64,000 bases of DNA from assembly GCA_021776195.1 (NCBI GenBank), contig JAJFGK010000026.1, forward strand, positions 1 through 64,000, read 5' to 3'. Under the pieces are notes generated by a model, which did no database searches, was not told the origin of the DNA, and saw only the letters and a list, made by a program, of their open reading frames with translations. Shown here in pieces: positions 24,115-33,058 of the stretch (positions within the stretch are counted from its first letter, which is position 1; each line of letters starts with the position of its first letter). The stretch is from Kiloniellaceae bacterium (GTDB lineage: Bacteria; Pseudomonadota; Alphaproteobacteria; Kiloniellales; Kiloniellaceae). A program made the translations under genes and the position numbers.

Positions 24115-24681
24115 TCACTGCCCCGCGGTTCCCGGGAACCCGAGGAACTCGCCGCGGTAGACCCGGCAGCGTGCCGTGTCTTGGTCCTGAATGACATAAA
24201 GATAGCCCGCCTGGGCAAGCCCCTTGGGATCGTGAAGGCTCGCGTGGCCACCGAGGCCCGCGCCATAGGTGACGCCGCCCAGTTTGGCAATGAAGAGGCG
24301 GTCTTGGATCTGACGCAAGAGCCCGCGTCGGCAATTGCGCGACAGATCGACATCGAAGTCGAGATCTCGCGGGCGCCCTTCGGCTTTCTCGAAGAGGAGA
24401 TTGGAGCCGAGAAGAGAGTTCGTGGGGCGCGGAGGCAAAGACGTGTCCGGGCCGCCCGTCGGTTGGGGCCGAAAGGCGCCACGGGGAAAGAAGGTGCGTT
24501 TCGGACCCTGATCGATATGGGCCTCGTTGGTCACTCTCATCTGATTCGCCGGCATCTGATTCGCCGGCAATTGCTGGGCCGGCAGGTCCTGGGCCGGGAG
24601 CAGCAGGGACGGAAGCAGCAGGGCCAGCAATGCCACGGCGGCCAAGTGGCGGCGACCCGGCCAGAGGCCGAGAACGCTCAA
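24115..24681 (-). CDS. Secreted hypothetical protein with PAQ/PANQ repeats
   Basis: 188 residues starting from TTG 24681, which overlaps the upstream stop as TTGA. A signal sequence of about 30 residues (AAVALLALLLPSLLLP) is followed by a short imperfect repeat of Pro-Ala-Gln/Asn type (residues about 30-48), then a globular region with three cysteines. No family is recognised. It is probably translated together with the gene at 24678. Confidence 0.5.
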   Translation of the reverse strand: MSVLGLWPGRRHLAAVALLALLLPSLLLPAQDLPAQQLPANQMPANQMRVTNEAHIDQGPKRTFFPRGAFRPQPTGGPDTSLPPRPTNSLLGSNLLFEKAEGRPRDLDFDVDLSRNCRRGLLRQIQDRLFIAKLGGVTYGAGLGGHASLHDPKGLAQAGYLYVIQDQDTARCRVYRGEFLGFPGTAGQ

Positions 24682-25142
24682 GAGCCGATGCCCTGGACCT
24701 GGACATCGCCGTTTAGAATCATCGATTTCAGGCGGGCGACACCGGTGCTGAGTTCCTCGCAGCGTTCGCGCAGGTTGCGAAGGTCGCCGACCGCGTGATC
24801 CGGTCTGACCGTACGCTGAGACAAGTCCACCAGGGCCGCCAGATAGCGGGCCTTGGCCTTGGCGGCCAGGCGAATTACGCCGCGGACCTCGGCTTGGCTA
24901 AGAGAGACCAGGGCTTCCATGGCCTCCTCGCGGTCCACGGAAGCCTCCAGAACATCGAGTTCTTCGATGAAGGCCCCGCTCGAAAGTACGGGAATCTCTT
25001 CATTCAACTGGGCCGCGGTCTCCTGAAACAGCGCATCGTCGCGCAAAGGCAGATTGGCGGGTGGGACCGACGCTTTGCGCCGACTCCGTCCGAACATCCG
25101 CGGAAAGGCGATTGGATCGATGATGTCTTCCTGCATGGCCAT
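24678..25142 (-). CDS. Hypothetical helical protein, 154 aa
   Basis: A soluble, mostly helical protein rich in Leu, Ala and Glu; the basic N-terminus contains RMFGRSRRKA, and long helices occupy residues 45-145. The ATG at 25142 follows a GGAGG Shine-Dalgarno. It leads a two-gene unit with the secreted protein at 24115. No family is recognised. Confidence 0.55.
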   Translation of the reverse strand: MAMQEDIIDPIAFPRMFGRSRRKASVPPANLPLRDDALFQETAAQLNEEIPVLSSGAFIEELDVLEASVDREEAMEALVSLSQAEVRGVIRLAAKAKARYLAALVDLSQRTVRPDHAVGDLRNLRERCEELSTGVARLKSMILNGDVQVQGIGS

Positions 25143-25307
25143 CGGGACCCTCCTCCATTGTTAACAGAGGAGTAGCAAGGATCAGGCCAGCTTGCGGACA
25201 GGCGAGAAGAATAGAAAAATTACGGGATATCAAGGGTCTAGGAAGAGGTCTCTGGGAGGCAGGCCGACGTCAGGTCGAGATTTCGGCAGGATCTGCCCTT
25301 TCGGCGG

Positions 25308-25344
25308 AAAAAAAAGCCCGGTGTTCCGTCCTGGGACACCGGGC
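25308..25344 (-). terminator. Rho-independent terminator (minus strand)
   Basis: A 9-bp GC-rich stem (25316-25324 with 25336-25344), extended by further pairs, followed on the minus strand by eight Ts (25308-25315). It stands 52 bp beyond the stop of the leftward gene at 25396 and isolates that gene from the next leftward unit. Confidence 0.85.
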
Positions 25345-25395
25345 CAATTTACTGCAACAAATTGGAGAAGAGTTAAGGTCCGAGCGACGCCTCGA

Positions 25396-25713
25396 TCAGC
25401 CAGCGAGGGCCGCGTCGGGGTTCATGCTCGCATTGTCGTTGGTCGGCCTGCGCCGGGCCACACGGGCCGCATTCTGGATCTTCTGGGCCCGTAGGATCCG
25501 CTTCGTGCGGCTTTCGATCTGTCCCGCGCGCCGAACCGTGGCGTGGCGGACGGCTGCCTTGCGCAGGAAACGAAAGCCGAAGAAGCCGGTAATCAAGGTG
25601 AGCCAGAAGTAGCCGTACCACCAGGGCATCACGGTCAGAAAGTCACGCATCAAAAGATAGTACTGATCGCCGTATCCGTTGGGGCCGTAAATCCAGTCCA
25701 GCAGGGCCAACAT
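25396..25713 (-). CDS. Hypothetical membrane protein, 105 aa
   Basis: One or two hydrophobic segments in the first 50 residues (WWYGYFWLTLITGFFGFRFL) followed by a strongly basic cytoplasmic tail (AAVRHATVRRAGQIESRTKR). AGGAGA precedes the ATG at 25713, and a canonical terminator follows. It stands alone; its promoter must lie in the AT-rich stretch upstream. No function can be assigned. Confidence 0.6.
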   Translation of the reverse strand: MLALLDWIYGPNGYGDQYYLLMRDFLTVMPWWYGYFWLTLITGFFGFRFLRKAAVRHATVRRAGQIESRTKRILRAQKIQNAARVARRRPTNDNASMNPDAALAG

Positions 25714-26067
25714 ATCCAGTTCTCCTCTAGCGCTATCTCACACACCGCCTCTTGGTGGCGGCCACTCTCAGTGGAGATTTTCAGACGTTTCCGTTTTTCT
25801 TCAGCAACTTCGAAGGTTAATCAATCATTAATCAGTGAATATACAGAAAGATTTTCAGAATATCAAGAAAAAAGTTTCCGAAATTTTAACCATTTTTGTT
25901 AAGTATTTTTGTCTTATTTAGGAAAAATACAAAATACTGGAATGTATTCTTGTGTAGTTGCCCGTGGCGGGCGGAATATTCGCGATTCTTGCGGCTTGTA
26001 TTGAATGGAATTCGTGGCGGCCATGCCGGGAATGCGCAGGGACGGCAGGGTCAGCCCGCCCGATCGG
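25714..26067. other. AT-rich gene-free interval
   Basis: About 350 bp; from 25780 to 25990 base composition falls sharply compared with the GC-rich surroundings, with runs of A/T and repeated TTAATCA words near 25818-25835. It likely holds the promoter of the leftward gene at 25713; no coding frame with supporting signals is seen. Confidence 0.55.
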
Positions 26068-26397
26068 CTAGCCGCTTGCGCAGTCGAAGCACGTGGCGAT
26101 CGTCGGGTCGAGCGCCAGGCGCCGATCCTCGATCGGCTCATCGCAAATCGCGCAATAGCCAAAAGCCTCGGTCTCGACGCGCTTCAGCGCGGCCTCGATG
26201 CGCAGCAACTCTTGGCGCCGACGCTCGTCGGTCGCGTTCGCCATGGCCTGTTGCTGCAGGGCGTCCATCCTCGAGAGCCGGCCGACACGGGACTGGTCGA
26301 GCTCGACCGGCGCTCGGTCCTCGGCGCTGGACTTGACCACGCCCTCGATCGCGGCACGACGTTCGAGCAAGGTCAGGCGTATGGCTTCGAGGTCCAA
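26068..26397 (-). CDS. TraR/DksA-family zinc-finger protein
   Basis: About 109 residues: an N-terminal helical coiled-coil region and a C-terminal C4 zinc finger, CAICDEP with CFDC 17 residues later, as in DksA/TraR proteins that bind the RNA polymerase secondary channel. It is shorter than E. coli DksA (151 aa) and closer to TraR-like forms. The TTG at 26397 is favoured by GGGAGA 9-10 nt upstream; the same frame is open to ATG 26448, which would overlap the membrane-protein gene by 35 bp. Coiled-coil tip residues needed for DksA function cannot be confirmed by eye. Confidence 0.8.
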   Translation of the reverse strand: MDLEAIRLTLLERRAAIEGVVKSSAEDRAPVELDQSRVGRLSRMDALQQQAMANATDERRRQELLRIEAALKRVETEAFGYCAICDEPIEDRRLALDPTIATCFDCASG

Positions 26398-26413
26398 GAC
26401 CCTGCTTCTCCCT

Positions 26414-26662
26414 TCAGTGCCCGTCCCGGTGCGTGGCATCTTGGTCATGGCCGCTGCGATTGCTGTAGAAAACCAAGGCCATTAGCCCGACTCCGAGAAT
26501 GAAGGTGAGGAGACAGCCCAGTATCAAGGCGATCAATCCGTGGAACGAGATGCCGGATTCTTGGCCGAACCCGAGCCAGGAGTAGGCGACTATCCAAAGA
26601 GCGCCGGCCATCAGGAGGGCAAGCGCCAGGGCGATCATGAGGAAGACCTTGAGCTGCTTCAT
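26414..26662 (-). CDS. Small two-span membrane protein
   Basis: About 82 residues with two hydrophobic helices (VFLMIALALALLMAGALWIV and LIALILGCLLTFILGVGLMA) joined by a short loop, and a His/Asp-rich tail ending DATHRDGH. ATG 26662 is preferred; ATG 26689 is in frame upstream. It precedes the DksA-like gene by 16 bp and is probably co-transcribed with it. The His-rich end might bind metal; unproven. Confidence 0.6.
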   Translation of the reverse strand: MKQLKVFLMIALALALLMAGALWIVAYSWLGFGQESGISFHGLIALILGCLLTFILGVGLMALVFYSNRSGHDQDATHRDGH

Positions 26663-26760
26663 CTGGGTTCTTTGTCCATGGTGGATCATAGGGCGTCATG
26701 GGGTTCGATGGGAAGGCGCAAGGTTGATATCAGCCATGGCCGAACGGCGGCACATTTCCA

Positions 26761-26788
26761 TTGCCCTTTTCAATTGTCGCGCTATAAC
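26761..26788 (+). promoter_or_regulatory. Probable promoter of the tRNA-Leu genes
   Basis: TTGCCC (26761-26766) and TATAAC (26783-26788) are 16 bp apart and lie 40 bp upstream of the first tRNA-Leu, matching a housekeeping sigma-70-type promoter. Confidence 0.45.
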
Positions 26789-26828
26789 TCCGGCTCCGTG
26801 GCCGGAACCGACGGCCTTCTTCTCTTGT

Positions 26829-26915
26829 GCGGCTGTGGCGGAATCGGTAGACGCGCAGCGTTGAGGGCGCTGTGGGGGAAACCCCGTGGAGGTTCAAGTC
26901 CTCTCAGCCGCACCA
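26829..26915 (+). tRNA. tRNA-Leu (anticodon GAG)
   Basis: An 87-nt class II tRNA: acceptor GCGGCTG pairs with CAGCCGC, the anticodon loop TTGAGGG is closed by CAGCG/CGCTG, a long variable arm (GGGGGAAACCCC type) is present, the T-loop is TTCAAGT, and CCA is encoded at 26913-26915. It reads CTC/CTT codons. A second tRNA-Leu follows 69 bp later. Confidence 0.96.
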
Positions 26916-26984
26916 GTCCACCGTGTCCCGCGTGTTTGGACAAGGTGGGGCACGGCGGGGACGATGTCGGTGCGGCGCAGCTGT

Positions 26985-27071
26985 GCGGCTGTGGCGGAAT
27001 TGGTAGACGCGCAGGTTTCAGGTATCTGTGGCCGCAAGGCCGTGGTGGTTCGAGTCCACTCAGCCGCACCA
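26985..27071 (+). tRNA. tRNA-Leu (anticodon CAG)
   Basis: An 87-nt class II tRNA with the same GCGGCTG/CAGCCGC acceptor as its neighbour; loop TTCAGGT closed by CAGGT/ATCTG, variable arm GGCCGCAAGGCC, T-loop TTCGAGT and encoded CCA at 27069-27071. It reads CTG. Probably co-transcribed with the GAG isoacceptor, from which it differs mainly in the anticodon and variable arms. Confidence 0.96.
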
Positions 27072-27264
27072 AGCTCCCCTCCGGATTTCAGCCGGATTCT
27101 TGGCGGTCGGCGCCCCGCCGCCGAGGCCGGGCCGGTCGTTGGACCGCGGTCGGATCGACCCAACCGGTGACTCGATTTCCATTCTCGGCTATGACATCCG
27201 AAAAGTGCATCGCGCTCGGCCTTGAGTGCGCGCGATTCCGAAAGGATAGACAGAAGGATAGACC

Positions 27265-27615
27265 GTGACCCAGGGACCACAGGCCGTTGAATCACGGGTC
27301 ATCGAGCAATTGTCCGCTTTGGCCCAAGAGACTCGATTTCGGGTTTTCCGGGCGCTCATGGCCGCCGGTCCGGCGGGCTTGCCTGCGGGTGAGATCGCCG
27401 ACGCCCTGGAGGTGGCGCCCAACACGCTCTCCACGCATCTGGCGATTCTGAAGCGGTCCGATCTTGCCGAGGTGCGCCGTGCCGGCCGCAGCCTTTACTA
27501 CTCCGCCAAGGTCGAGGCGGTGGGCAGCCTCATCGAGTCGCTGGTTCAAGACTGCTGTGGCGGGCACCCTGAGGTCTGCAGTTCCCTCGGGAAACTCAAA
27601 GGTATTGACGGTTAA
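27265..27615 (+). CDS. ArsR-family transcriptional repressor
   Basis: 116 residues forming a single winged-helix domain with the recognition segment APNTLSTHLAILKR (about residues 51-64) and the wing RRAGRSLYYS. The C-terminus carries Cys97, Cys98 and Cys105 (DCCGGHPEVC), a vicinal-cysteine arrangement that suggests sensing of arsenite, antimonite or a related soft metal. Such genes normally open an ars operon; here only a truncated ACR3 start follows. GTG 27265 has AGGA upstream. The DNA target may now be only its own promoter. Confidence 0.85.
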   Translation: MTQGPQAVESRVIEQLSALAQETRFRVFRALMAAGPAGLPAGEIADALEVAPNTLSTHLAILKRSDLAEVRRAGRSLYYSAKVEAVGSLIESLVQDCCGGHPEVCSSLGKLKGIDG

Positions 27616-27697
27616 GCCCTTTATTCGAGAGCTCATCGATTTACGAGACAAATCCTCCCCGCTTCGCCCGATCTTTCCCCTGTCTGGAGGCGCGTCC

Positions 27698-27865
27698 ATG
27701 ACGCCGGTCGAACGTTACGTCTCGCTCTGGGTGGCGCTTTCGCTTGTCGCGCTCGCTGACCGCACCAGACATCGCTTCGCCGAATCAACGTCTTTGGTCC
27801 CAACCTTAAGGTCGGATGGCAATTCTCGCGTGGCCGTCAGCCGTGTTGATGTTCGGGCCATATGA
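27698..27865 (+). pseudogene. Truncated ACR3-type arsenite permease N-terminus
   Basis: ATG 27698 with GGAGG 8 nt upstream begins MTPVERYVSLWVALSLVA, which matches the start of ACR3 arsenite efflux proteins (xxxERYLTLWVALCIVAGI). After about 20 residues the similarity stops and the frame continues with unrelated sequence to a stop at 27865, so the ten-helix permease is missing. Located 82 bp after arsR, as expected for an ars operon that suffered a deletion. Confidence 0.65.
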
Positions 27866-27981
27866 GCCTACATCAGACAGTGCAGGGCTTGCGGTTCAGG
27901 GCTAGGGGACAAGGCCAAACCGCAGGCGATAGCTAGATGCGAATCGGCCGGGGGACGGGCCGGGGAGATAGAGGACGTTAA

Positions 27982-29490
27982 GTGGGGATGAAATCCAATC
28001 CCGAGGCCCCGCCTCGGAAAGCGCGTGCCACAACTCAAAAAGGCCTGCGTCCAAGCAGCGCGGCGCGCCTGCGCAACTACTTCCTGACCGGCATTCTGGT
28101 CACCGCGCCGATCAGCATCACGATCTGGTTGGCCTGGAAGATGGTCAGCTTTATCGACCGCCAGGTGGCGCCCTTGATCCCGCCCCGTTGGGATCCCGAA
28201 AGTTATCTGCCCTTTGCCATACCCGGCACCGGTATCGTCATTGCCGTGATCGCGCTGACCCTCATCGGTTTTGTCACCACGGGATACCTGGGTCGCCTGA
28301 TTACAAGTACGAGCGAGCGGCTGATCGCCCGTCTGCCGGTGGTGAGTTCGGTCTACGGCTGGATTCGTCAGGTCTTCGAGACCGTGTTGTCGCAGAAATC
28401 GAACGCATTTCGCGATGTCGTGATGATTGAGTACCCCTGCCGCGATTCCTGGGCGATTGGCTTCATCACGGGTCAGACCGAGGGCGAGGTGCAGGGGCTG
28501 ACCGCCGAGGTGGTCTATAATGTGTTCGTTCCGGCGACGCCGAATCCGACAACGGGCTTCCTGCTCTTCATTCCCGAGCGCGATATTCACCGTTTGGATA
28601 TGACGGTGGAAGACGGCCTCAAGCTGGTGATTTCCGGCGGTATCGTGACGCCGCAGGATCAAAGGGAGGCCAAGAGCGACTGGCGCTGGTCGGTCACGCC
28701 GCAGGAGCTGCTTCATGCCAAAGAGCGCGAAGAGGCTATGGCAAAGGGCATCGACTTCGACAGCGTCCGGGCGAGCGAGAAACTCGAAGCCGAGACGAAG
28801 GCCAAGGAAGAGGCCGAAGCGCACCATCGCAGGAGCCTGATCGGCCGCTTCCGTACCTACCTCATCACCGGGACCTTGGTGACCGCGCCAATCGCCATCA
28901 CGGTCTGGCTGGCCTGGGAGTTCATCTCCTACATGGACGATCAGATAACGCCCTTGATCCCATCGCGCTGGAACCCGGAGACCTATCTGCCCTTCGGCCT
29001 GCCGGGACTGGGCCTCGTTGTCGCGGTGGGGACGATGATCACGATCGGCTTCATGACCCACGGAATTATCGGGCGCGCTATCGTACGCATGGGCGAGCGG
29101 CTGCTCGATCGCTTGCCGGTCATTCGCGGGATCTATTCCGCGGTCAAGCAGATCTTCGAATCGATCTTGAAGAAACAGTCGAAGGCCTTTCGACAAGTGG
29201 TCCTGATCGAATACCCCAGGCCCGAGTCCTGGGCGATCGGATTCCTGACCGGCGATTCGATCGATCAGGTCCGCGGCAATACGGGCGAAACGGCGGTCAA
29301 TGTCTTCCTCCCGACAACCCCCAATCCGACATCGGGTTTTCTGCTGTTTCTCAGGCATGACCAGGTGCGCAGCCTGGTCATGACTGTCGAGCAGGGCATC
29401 AAGATGGTGGTTTCGGGTGGGATCGTGACGCCGCCGGCACCGCCGTCGCAAAACCTGGACCAGCAAAGGGAAGAAACGATCAACGCGTGA
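27982..29490 (+). CDS. Tandem DUF502 membrane protein
   Basis: 502 residues made of two homologous DUF502 domains (about residues 28-235 and 285-490) joined by a charged helical linker. Each copy has two transmembrane segments (first copy YFLTGILVTAPISITIWLAW; second YLITGTLVTAPIAITVWLAW), the LPVVSSVYGWIRQVFE / LPVIRGIYSAVKQIFE block, and the TPNPTTGFLLF / TPNPTSGFLLF motif. Family members are normally single-domain proteins of about 200-220 aa, often near recG in alphaproteobacteria, with unknown role. GTG 27982 has GAGG upstream; ATG 27988 is an alternative. Confidence 0.85.
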   Translation: MGMKSNPEAPPRKARATTQKGLRPSSAARLRNYFLTGILVTAPISITIWLAWKMVSFIDRQVAPLIPPRWDPESYLPFAIPGTGIVIAVIALTLIGFVTTGYLGRLITSTSERLIARLPVVSSVYGWIRQVFETVLSQKSNAFRDVVMIEYPCRDSWAIGFITGQTEGEVQGLTAEVVYNVFVPATPNPTTGFLLFIPERDIHRLDMTVEDGLKLVISGGIVTPQDQREAKSDWRWSVTPQELLHAKEREEAMAKGIDFDSVRASEKLEAETKAKEEAEAHHRRSLIGRFRTYLITGTLVTAPIAITVWLAWEFISYMDDQITPLIPSRWNPETYLPFGLPGLGLVVAVGTMITIGFMTHGIIGRAIVRMGERLLDRLPVIRGIYSAVKQIFESILKKQSKAFRQVVLIEYPRPESWAIGFLTGDSIDQVRGNTGETAVNVFLPTTPNPTSGFLLFLRHDQVRSLVMTVEQGIKMVVSGGIVTPPAPPSQNLDQQREETINA

Positions 29491-29615
29491 CGGCGCTCGA
29501 TTCAGCCTGATGTTTAACACAATATTAGTCGTGTTCTGATCATAGTTCCCGGTCAAATTGAGTGGCCGCGGCCTGCGATTTGGCGGCGGCGTCGCGGCGA
29601 GGGGAACAGGGCGGG

Positions 29616-30791
29616 ATGTTGGCGGAAACTGCATTTTACCGGCGCGCGAAGTCGTTCGGGCTGCGCGGGCTCGCGACCGCCACCGCGGTCGCCCTGGTGG
29701 TGGCACCGATCCTGACCCTCATCAATCAATGGGACGGAATTTTCGGCACGACAGTCTTCGATTCGCTGAAGATGGCACTGACCTTCACGGTCCCTTTTCT
29801 GGTGTCCACGGTCAGCCAGATCCTGGCCAAGCGGCGGGACTCGCCGCTGGACGTCCAGGAGGCGGCCCCGGTCGCCCGCTTGCCGGAGTCGGCGGTACCA
29901 CAGGCCGCCTCGACGGCGCCCGGCGCCGCCGACGAGCCCGACCCCAAGCCCCATTTCGCCCGGGAGGAGATCCAAGCCCTGATCGATAGCGCGCAGGACC
30001 GGGGCGTCACGATCCGGGCAAACGCGCAGCGCGTCAACAGTAGCTCGAAGGAAAGGGCGCAGTTTATCGCCGGTCTTGTGGAGCGGACGGAGGAGCTCAA
30101 CCAAGATATTCAGCGGGGCCTTGGCGAACTGGTGCGCGGGCAAGGTGAAGTCGAGGCTGTGCAAGGCAGCATCGGGCAGCTTTTGCAGTCGCTGACGAGC
30201 GTTGGCGACAGTCTTGGCAAAGGCACCGCGGCGGAAGCCGCGATGCGCCAGTCGGCCAGCCTCTTTCGCGAGCGGTTCGATGCGATCGGTGGGGTTTCCA
30301 AGGAGATCACGGCGATTGCCTCCAAGACCAACCTGCTGGCGCTGAATGCAACGATCGAGGCGGCGCGCGCTGGCGAGGCCGGCCGGGGATTTGCCGTGGT
30401 CGCGGGCGAGGTGAAGGCGTTGGCCGTCACCTCCGCCGCTGCCGTGGAGAAGATCGAGCGGCTGGTCGACGACCTCACAGCCCAGCTCGGCGAAGTCGAT
30501 GGCGGTCTGCAGGGCTTGAACCAGACGCTGGAGGAAACCCGCCGTGTCACCGATGAGTACGGCGATGAGGTTCGCGGAACCGGGGCCGCCGTACAGACCT
30601 TCAACGAGCGCATCGGCACTCAAATCGAGGCTCTGACCGGTCGGCTCGGTCAGTTGGCCGAAGTCATCGGGGCGATCCGCGAAATTCAGCAAAACACCGA
30701 GGCGGCGGTGATCGGCTCGGCCCAGAACGTCGAACTGGCGAGCGAACTCCTCGAGCGGCTGGACGAATCCCGGCGCTTGGCTTGTCGGTAG
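29616..30791 (+). CDS. Methyl-accepting chemotaxis-like membrane protein
   Basis: 391 residues. Two close hydrophobic helices near the N-terminus ([17 protein letters not shown] and [15 protein letters not shown]) leave no periplasmic sensor domain. A Pro/Ala-rich linker leads into a long coiled coil with the MCP tip [17 protein letters not shown] and [15 protein letters not shown]. It probably couples to CheW/CheA and senses an internal or membrane signal. No HAMP domain is evident. ATG 29616 follows a G-rich Shine-Dalgarno; an upstream ATG at 29562 is less likely. Convergent with recG. Confidence 0.8.
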   Translation: MLAETAFYRRAKSFGLRGLATATAVALVVAPILTLINQWDGIFGTTVFDSLKMALTFTVPFLVSTVSQILAKRRDSPLDVQEAAPVARLPESAVPQAASTAPGAADEPDPKPHFAREEIQALIDSAQDRGVTIRANAQRVNSSSKERAQFIAGLVERTEELNQDIQRGLGELVRGQGEVEAVQGSIGQLLQSLTSVGDSLGKGTAAEAAMRQSASLFRERFDAIGGVSKEITAIASKTNLLALNATIEAARAGEAGRGFAVVAGEVKALAVTSAAAVEKIERLVDDLTAQLGEVDGGLQGLNQTLEETRRVTDEYGDEVRGTGAAVQTFNERIGTQIEALTGRLGQLAEVIGAIREIQQNTEAAVIGSAQNVELASELLERLDESRRLACR

Positions 30792-30806
30792 CGGGCTCTT
30801 TCCCCA

Positions 30807-32888
30807 TCACCCCGACCGGATAAAACGCACCGCCGCATCGCGCTCGAAGAGGTAGAGCAGGACGCGCAGGGCGTCGCCGCGTTGTCCCTCGAGTTCGGGG
30901 CTACGCTCGAGGATCAGCTTTGCATCGTCGCGGGCGATGGCGAGCAGATCGCCGTGGACCGCAAGATCGGCGAGACGAAACTCGGGAAACCCGCTCTGGC
31001 GGGTGCCCAGCAACTCCCCGGCACCGCGCAGCTTCAGGTCCTCTTCGGAGATTCGAAATCCATCGTTGCTTTCGCGCATGATTTTGAGCCTGGCGCGTGC
31101 CGGCTCGCCAAGCGGTCCCTGATAGACCAGCAGGCAGGTCGACCGCTCCTTGCCGCGCCCGATGCGCCCGCGTAGCTGGTGCAGTTGGGCCAGGCCGAAG
31201 CGTTCCGCCCTCTCGATGACCATCACCGTCGCCGCCGGGACATCGACCCCGACCTCGATCACCGTGGTCGCGACCAGCAGGTCGATAGGGCCGTCGATAA
31301 AGCTGGCCATCGCCGCGTCCTTGTCGGGCGCTTTCATCTTGCCGTGCAGTAGTCCGACCTTGGCGCCGAAACGCGCCTCCAGGGCCTGAAAGCGCACCTC
31401 GGCCGCCGCCAGGTCGCTGATCTCGGACTCCGAGACCAGGGGACAGACCCAGTAGACCTTCCGGCCCGCGTCGAGCGCGCGCCCGACCGCTTCGACGACC
31501 TCCTCCAAGCGATCGAGCGGTAGCGTGCGGGTGTCGATCTCCTGGCGTCCAGGCGGCTTTTCGGTGAGGCGCGAGGTCTCCATGTCGCCGTAGGCGGTCA
31601 GCATCAAGGTCCGGGGAATGGGTGTCGCGGTCATGACCAGGACATCGGGGGCCTGGCCCTTGCCGGCGAGCTCCAGGCGCTGATGAACGCCAAAGCGGTG
31701 CTGTTCGTCGATCACCACCATCGCCAGGTCGTCAAAGGCGATGTCCTTTTGAAACAGCGCGTGGGTGCCCAGGGCGATCGCGCTTTCGCCACTGGCCAGA
31801 CGGCCGCGTTTGGTCTCGCGCAGCTTGCCCTTGTCGCGGCCCGACAGCAGGACGATTTCCAGGCCGACGGACTCGGCGAGCGGCTTCAGTGTTTCGTAAT
31901 GCTGGCGCACCAGAAGTTCGGTTGGCGCCATCATGGCTGCCTGCTGGCCGCACTCGACGGCTGCCAGCATGGCGAAGAAGGCAACCAGGGTCTTGCCGCT
32001 GCCGACATCGCCCTGGAGCATGCGCAGCATCCGGTTGTCGGAGGCCATGTCGCTATCGATTTCCCGCAGCGCCTGCTTCTGGGCGCCCGTCAGGGTAAAG
32101 GGCAAGCCAGCCAGGACCTCCCGCCTCAGCCGGCCGTCGCCCTTGATCGCGCGGCCGCGCTGGCGGGTCTGATGACGGCGCACCAGGGCGATGGCCAGTT
32201 GATTGGCAAGCAGTTCGTCATAGGCCAGCCGGCGGCGCGGCGCCGTCAGGGGCGCCAGGTCGGCCATATCGGCCGGGGCATGAGCGCCCAACAGCGCGCT
32301 GCGCCAGCTCGGCCAGCCCTCCCGGGACATCAGGGCGGGGTCGTTCCATTCCGGCAGGTCGATCAGGTCCTGCAACGCCTCCTGGACCGCCTTGCGCAGG
32401 GTGTTTTGGGTAACGCCGGCGGTCAGCGGGTACTGCGGCTCGACGATCTTCAGGCTCTCGATTTCGGCCAGGGGAACGACCTGGTCGGGATGGGTCATCT
32501 GCAGTTGACCGTTGAAGATCTCCAGCTTGCCGCTGATCGCGACCTGGCCGCCTTCCGGCAGGATGCGGCCCAGGTAGTCGGCGCGGGCGTGAAAGAAGAC
32601 CAGCTCGATGCTACCGCTATCGTCATGGCAGGCGACACGGTAGGGACTGCGGCGGTTGGCCGGCGCGGCGTGGCTCCCGACGGTCAGGGCGAGGGTCGCG
32701 ACCCGTCCGGGCTGCGCCGCGGAAAGAGGTGGACTGTAGCGCCGGTCGACGATGCCGCTGGGCAGGTGCCAGCAGAGATCGACGACCTTCTCCCCGGCCA
32801 GCCCGGCGAAAAGCTTGGCCAGCCGCGGCCCGATACCCTTCAGGTTGGTGATCGGGGCAAAGAGGGGATAGAGGACTTCCGGTCGCAC
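30807..32888 (-). CDS. recG: ATP-dependent DNA helicase RecG
   Basis: Remodels stalled replication forks and Holliday junctions. The 693-aa protein has the N-terminal wedge/OB domain (LKGIGPRLAKLF lead), Walker A GDVGSGKT, the DEQH box DEQHRFG, TATPIPRT (motif III), QLRGRIGRG (motif VI) and the C-terminal LLGTRQSGFPEFRL of the TRG/translocation region. GTG 32888 gives the usual alphaproteobacterial start (RPEVLYPLFAPIT); the frame is open a further 240 bp without support. Lies two genes from sdhE-mfd, a common alphaproteobacterial linkage. Confidence 0.95.
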   Translation of the reverse strand: MRPEVLYPLFAPITNLKGIGPRLAKLFAGLAGEKVVDLCWHLPSGIVDRRYSPPLSAAQPGRVATLALTVGSHAAPANRRSPYRVACHDDSGSIELVFFHARADYLGRILPEGGQVAISGKLEIFNGQLQMTHPDQVVPLAEIESLKIVEPQYPLTAGVTQNTLRKAVQEALQDLIDLPEWNDPALMSREGWPSWRSALLGAHAPADMADLAPLTAPRRRLAYDELLANQLAIALVRRHQTRQRGRAIKGDGRLRREVLAGLPFTLTGAQKQALREIDSDMASDNRMLRMLQGDVGSGKTLVAFFAMLAAVECGQQAAMMAPTELLVRQHYETLKPLAESVGLEIVLLSGRDKGKLRETKRGRLASGESAIALGTHALFQKDIAFDDLAMVVIDEQHRFGVHQRLELAGKGQAPDVLVMTATPIPRTLMLTAYGDMETSRLTEKPPGRQEIDTRTLPLDRLEEVVEAVGRALDAGRKVYWVCPLVSESEISDLAAAEVRFQALEARFGAKVGLLHGKMKAPDKDAAMASFIDGPIDLLVATTVIEVGVDVPAATVMVIERAERFGLAQLHQLRGRIGRGKERSTCLLVYQGPLGEPARARLKIMRESNDGFRISEEDLKLRGAGELLGTRQSGFPEFRLADLAVHGDLLAIARDDAKLILERSPELEGQRGDALRVLLYLFERDAAVRFIRSG

Positions 32889-33058
32889 CGCGCACCCACG
32901 ACAAAGAGGCTTCACCGACTCAGGCGGATCATGCGCCTTTGCAATTGGCCGTGCAATTGCGCGCGCTCGAATGAGGCCGGACCCAAGGTTGTCACCCACG
33001 GCAACCACGTCATAATGGCGGCCGGCGAGCGCGCGGCCGCCTAGGCTGGGGAGATCGA

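Noticed and set aside
31683..33044. 453-codon plus-strand frame opposite recG
   Set aside because: Shadow of recG; composition unlike real proteins.
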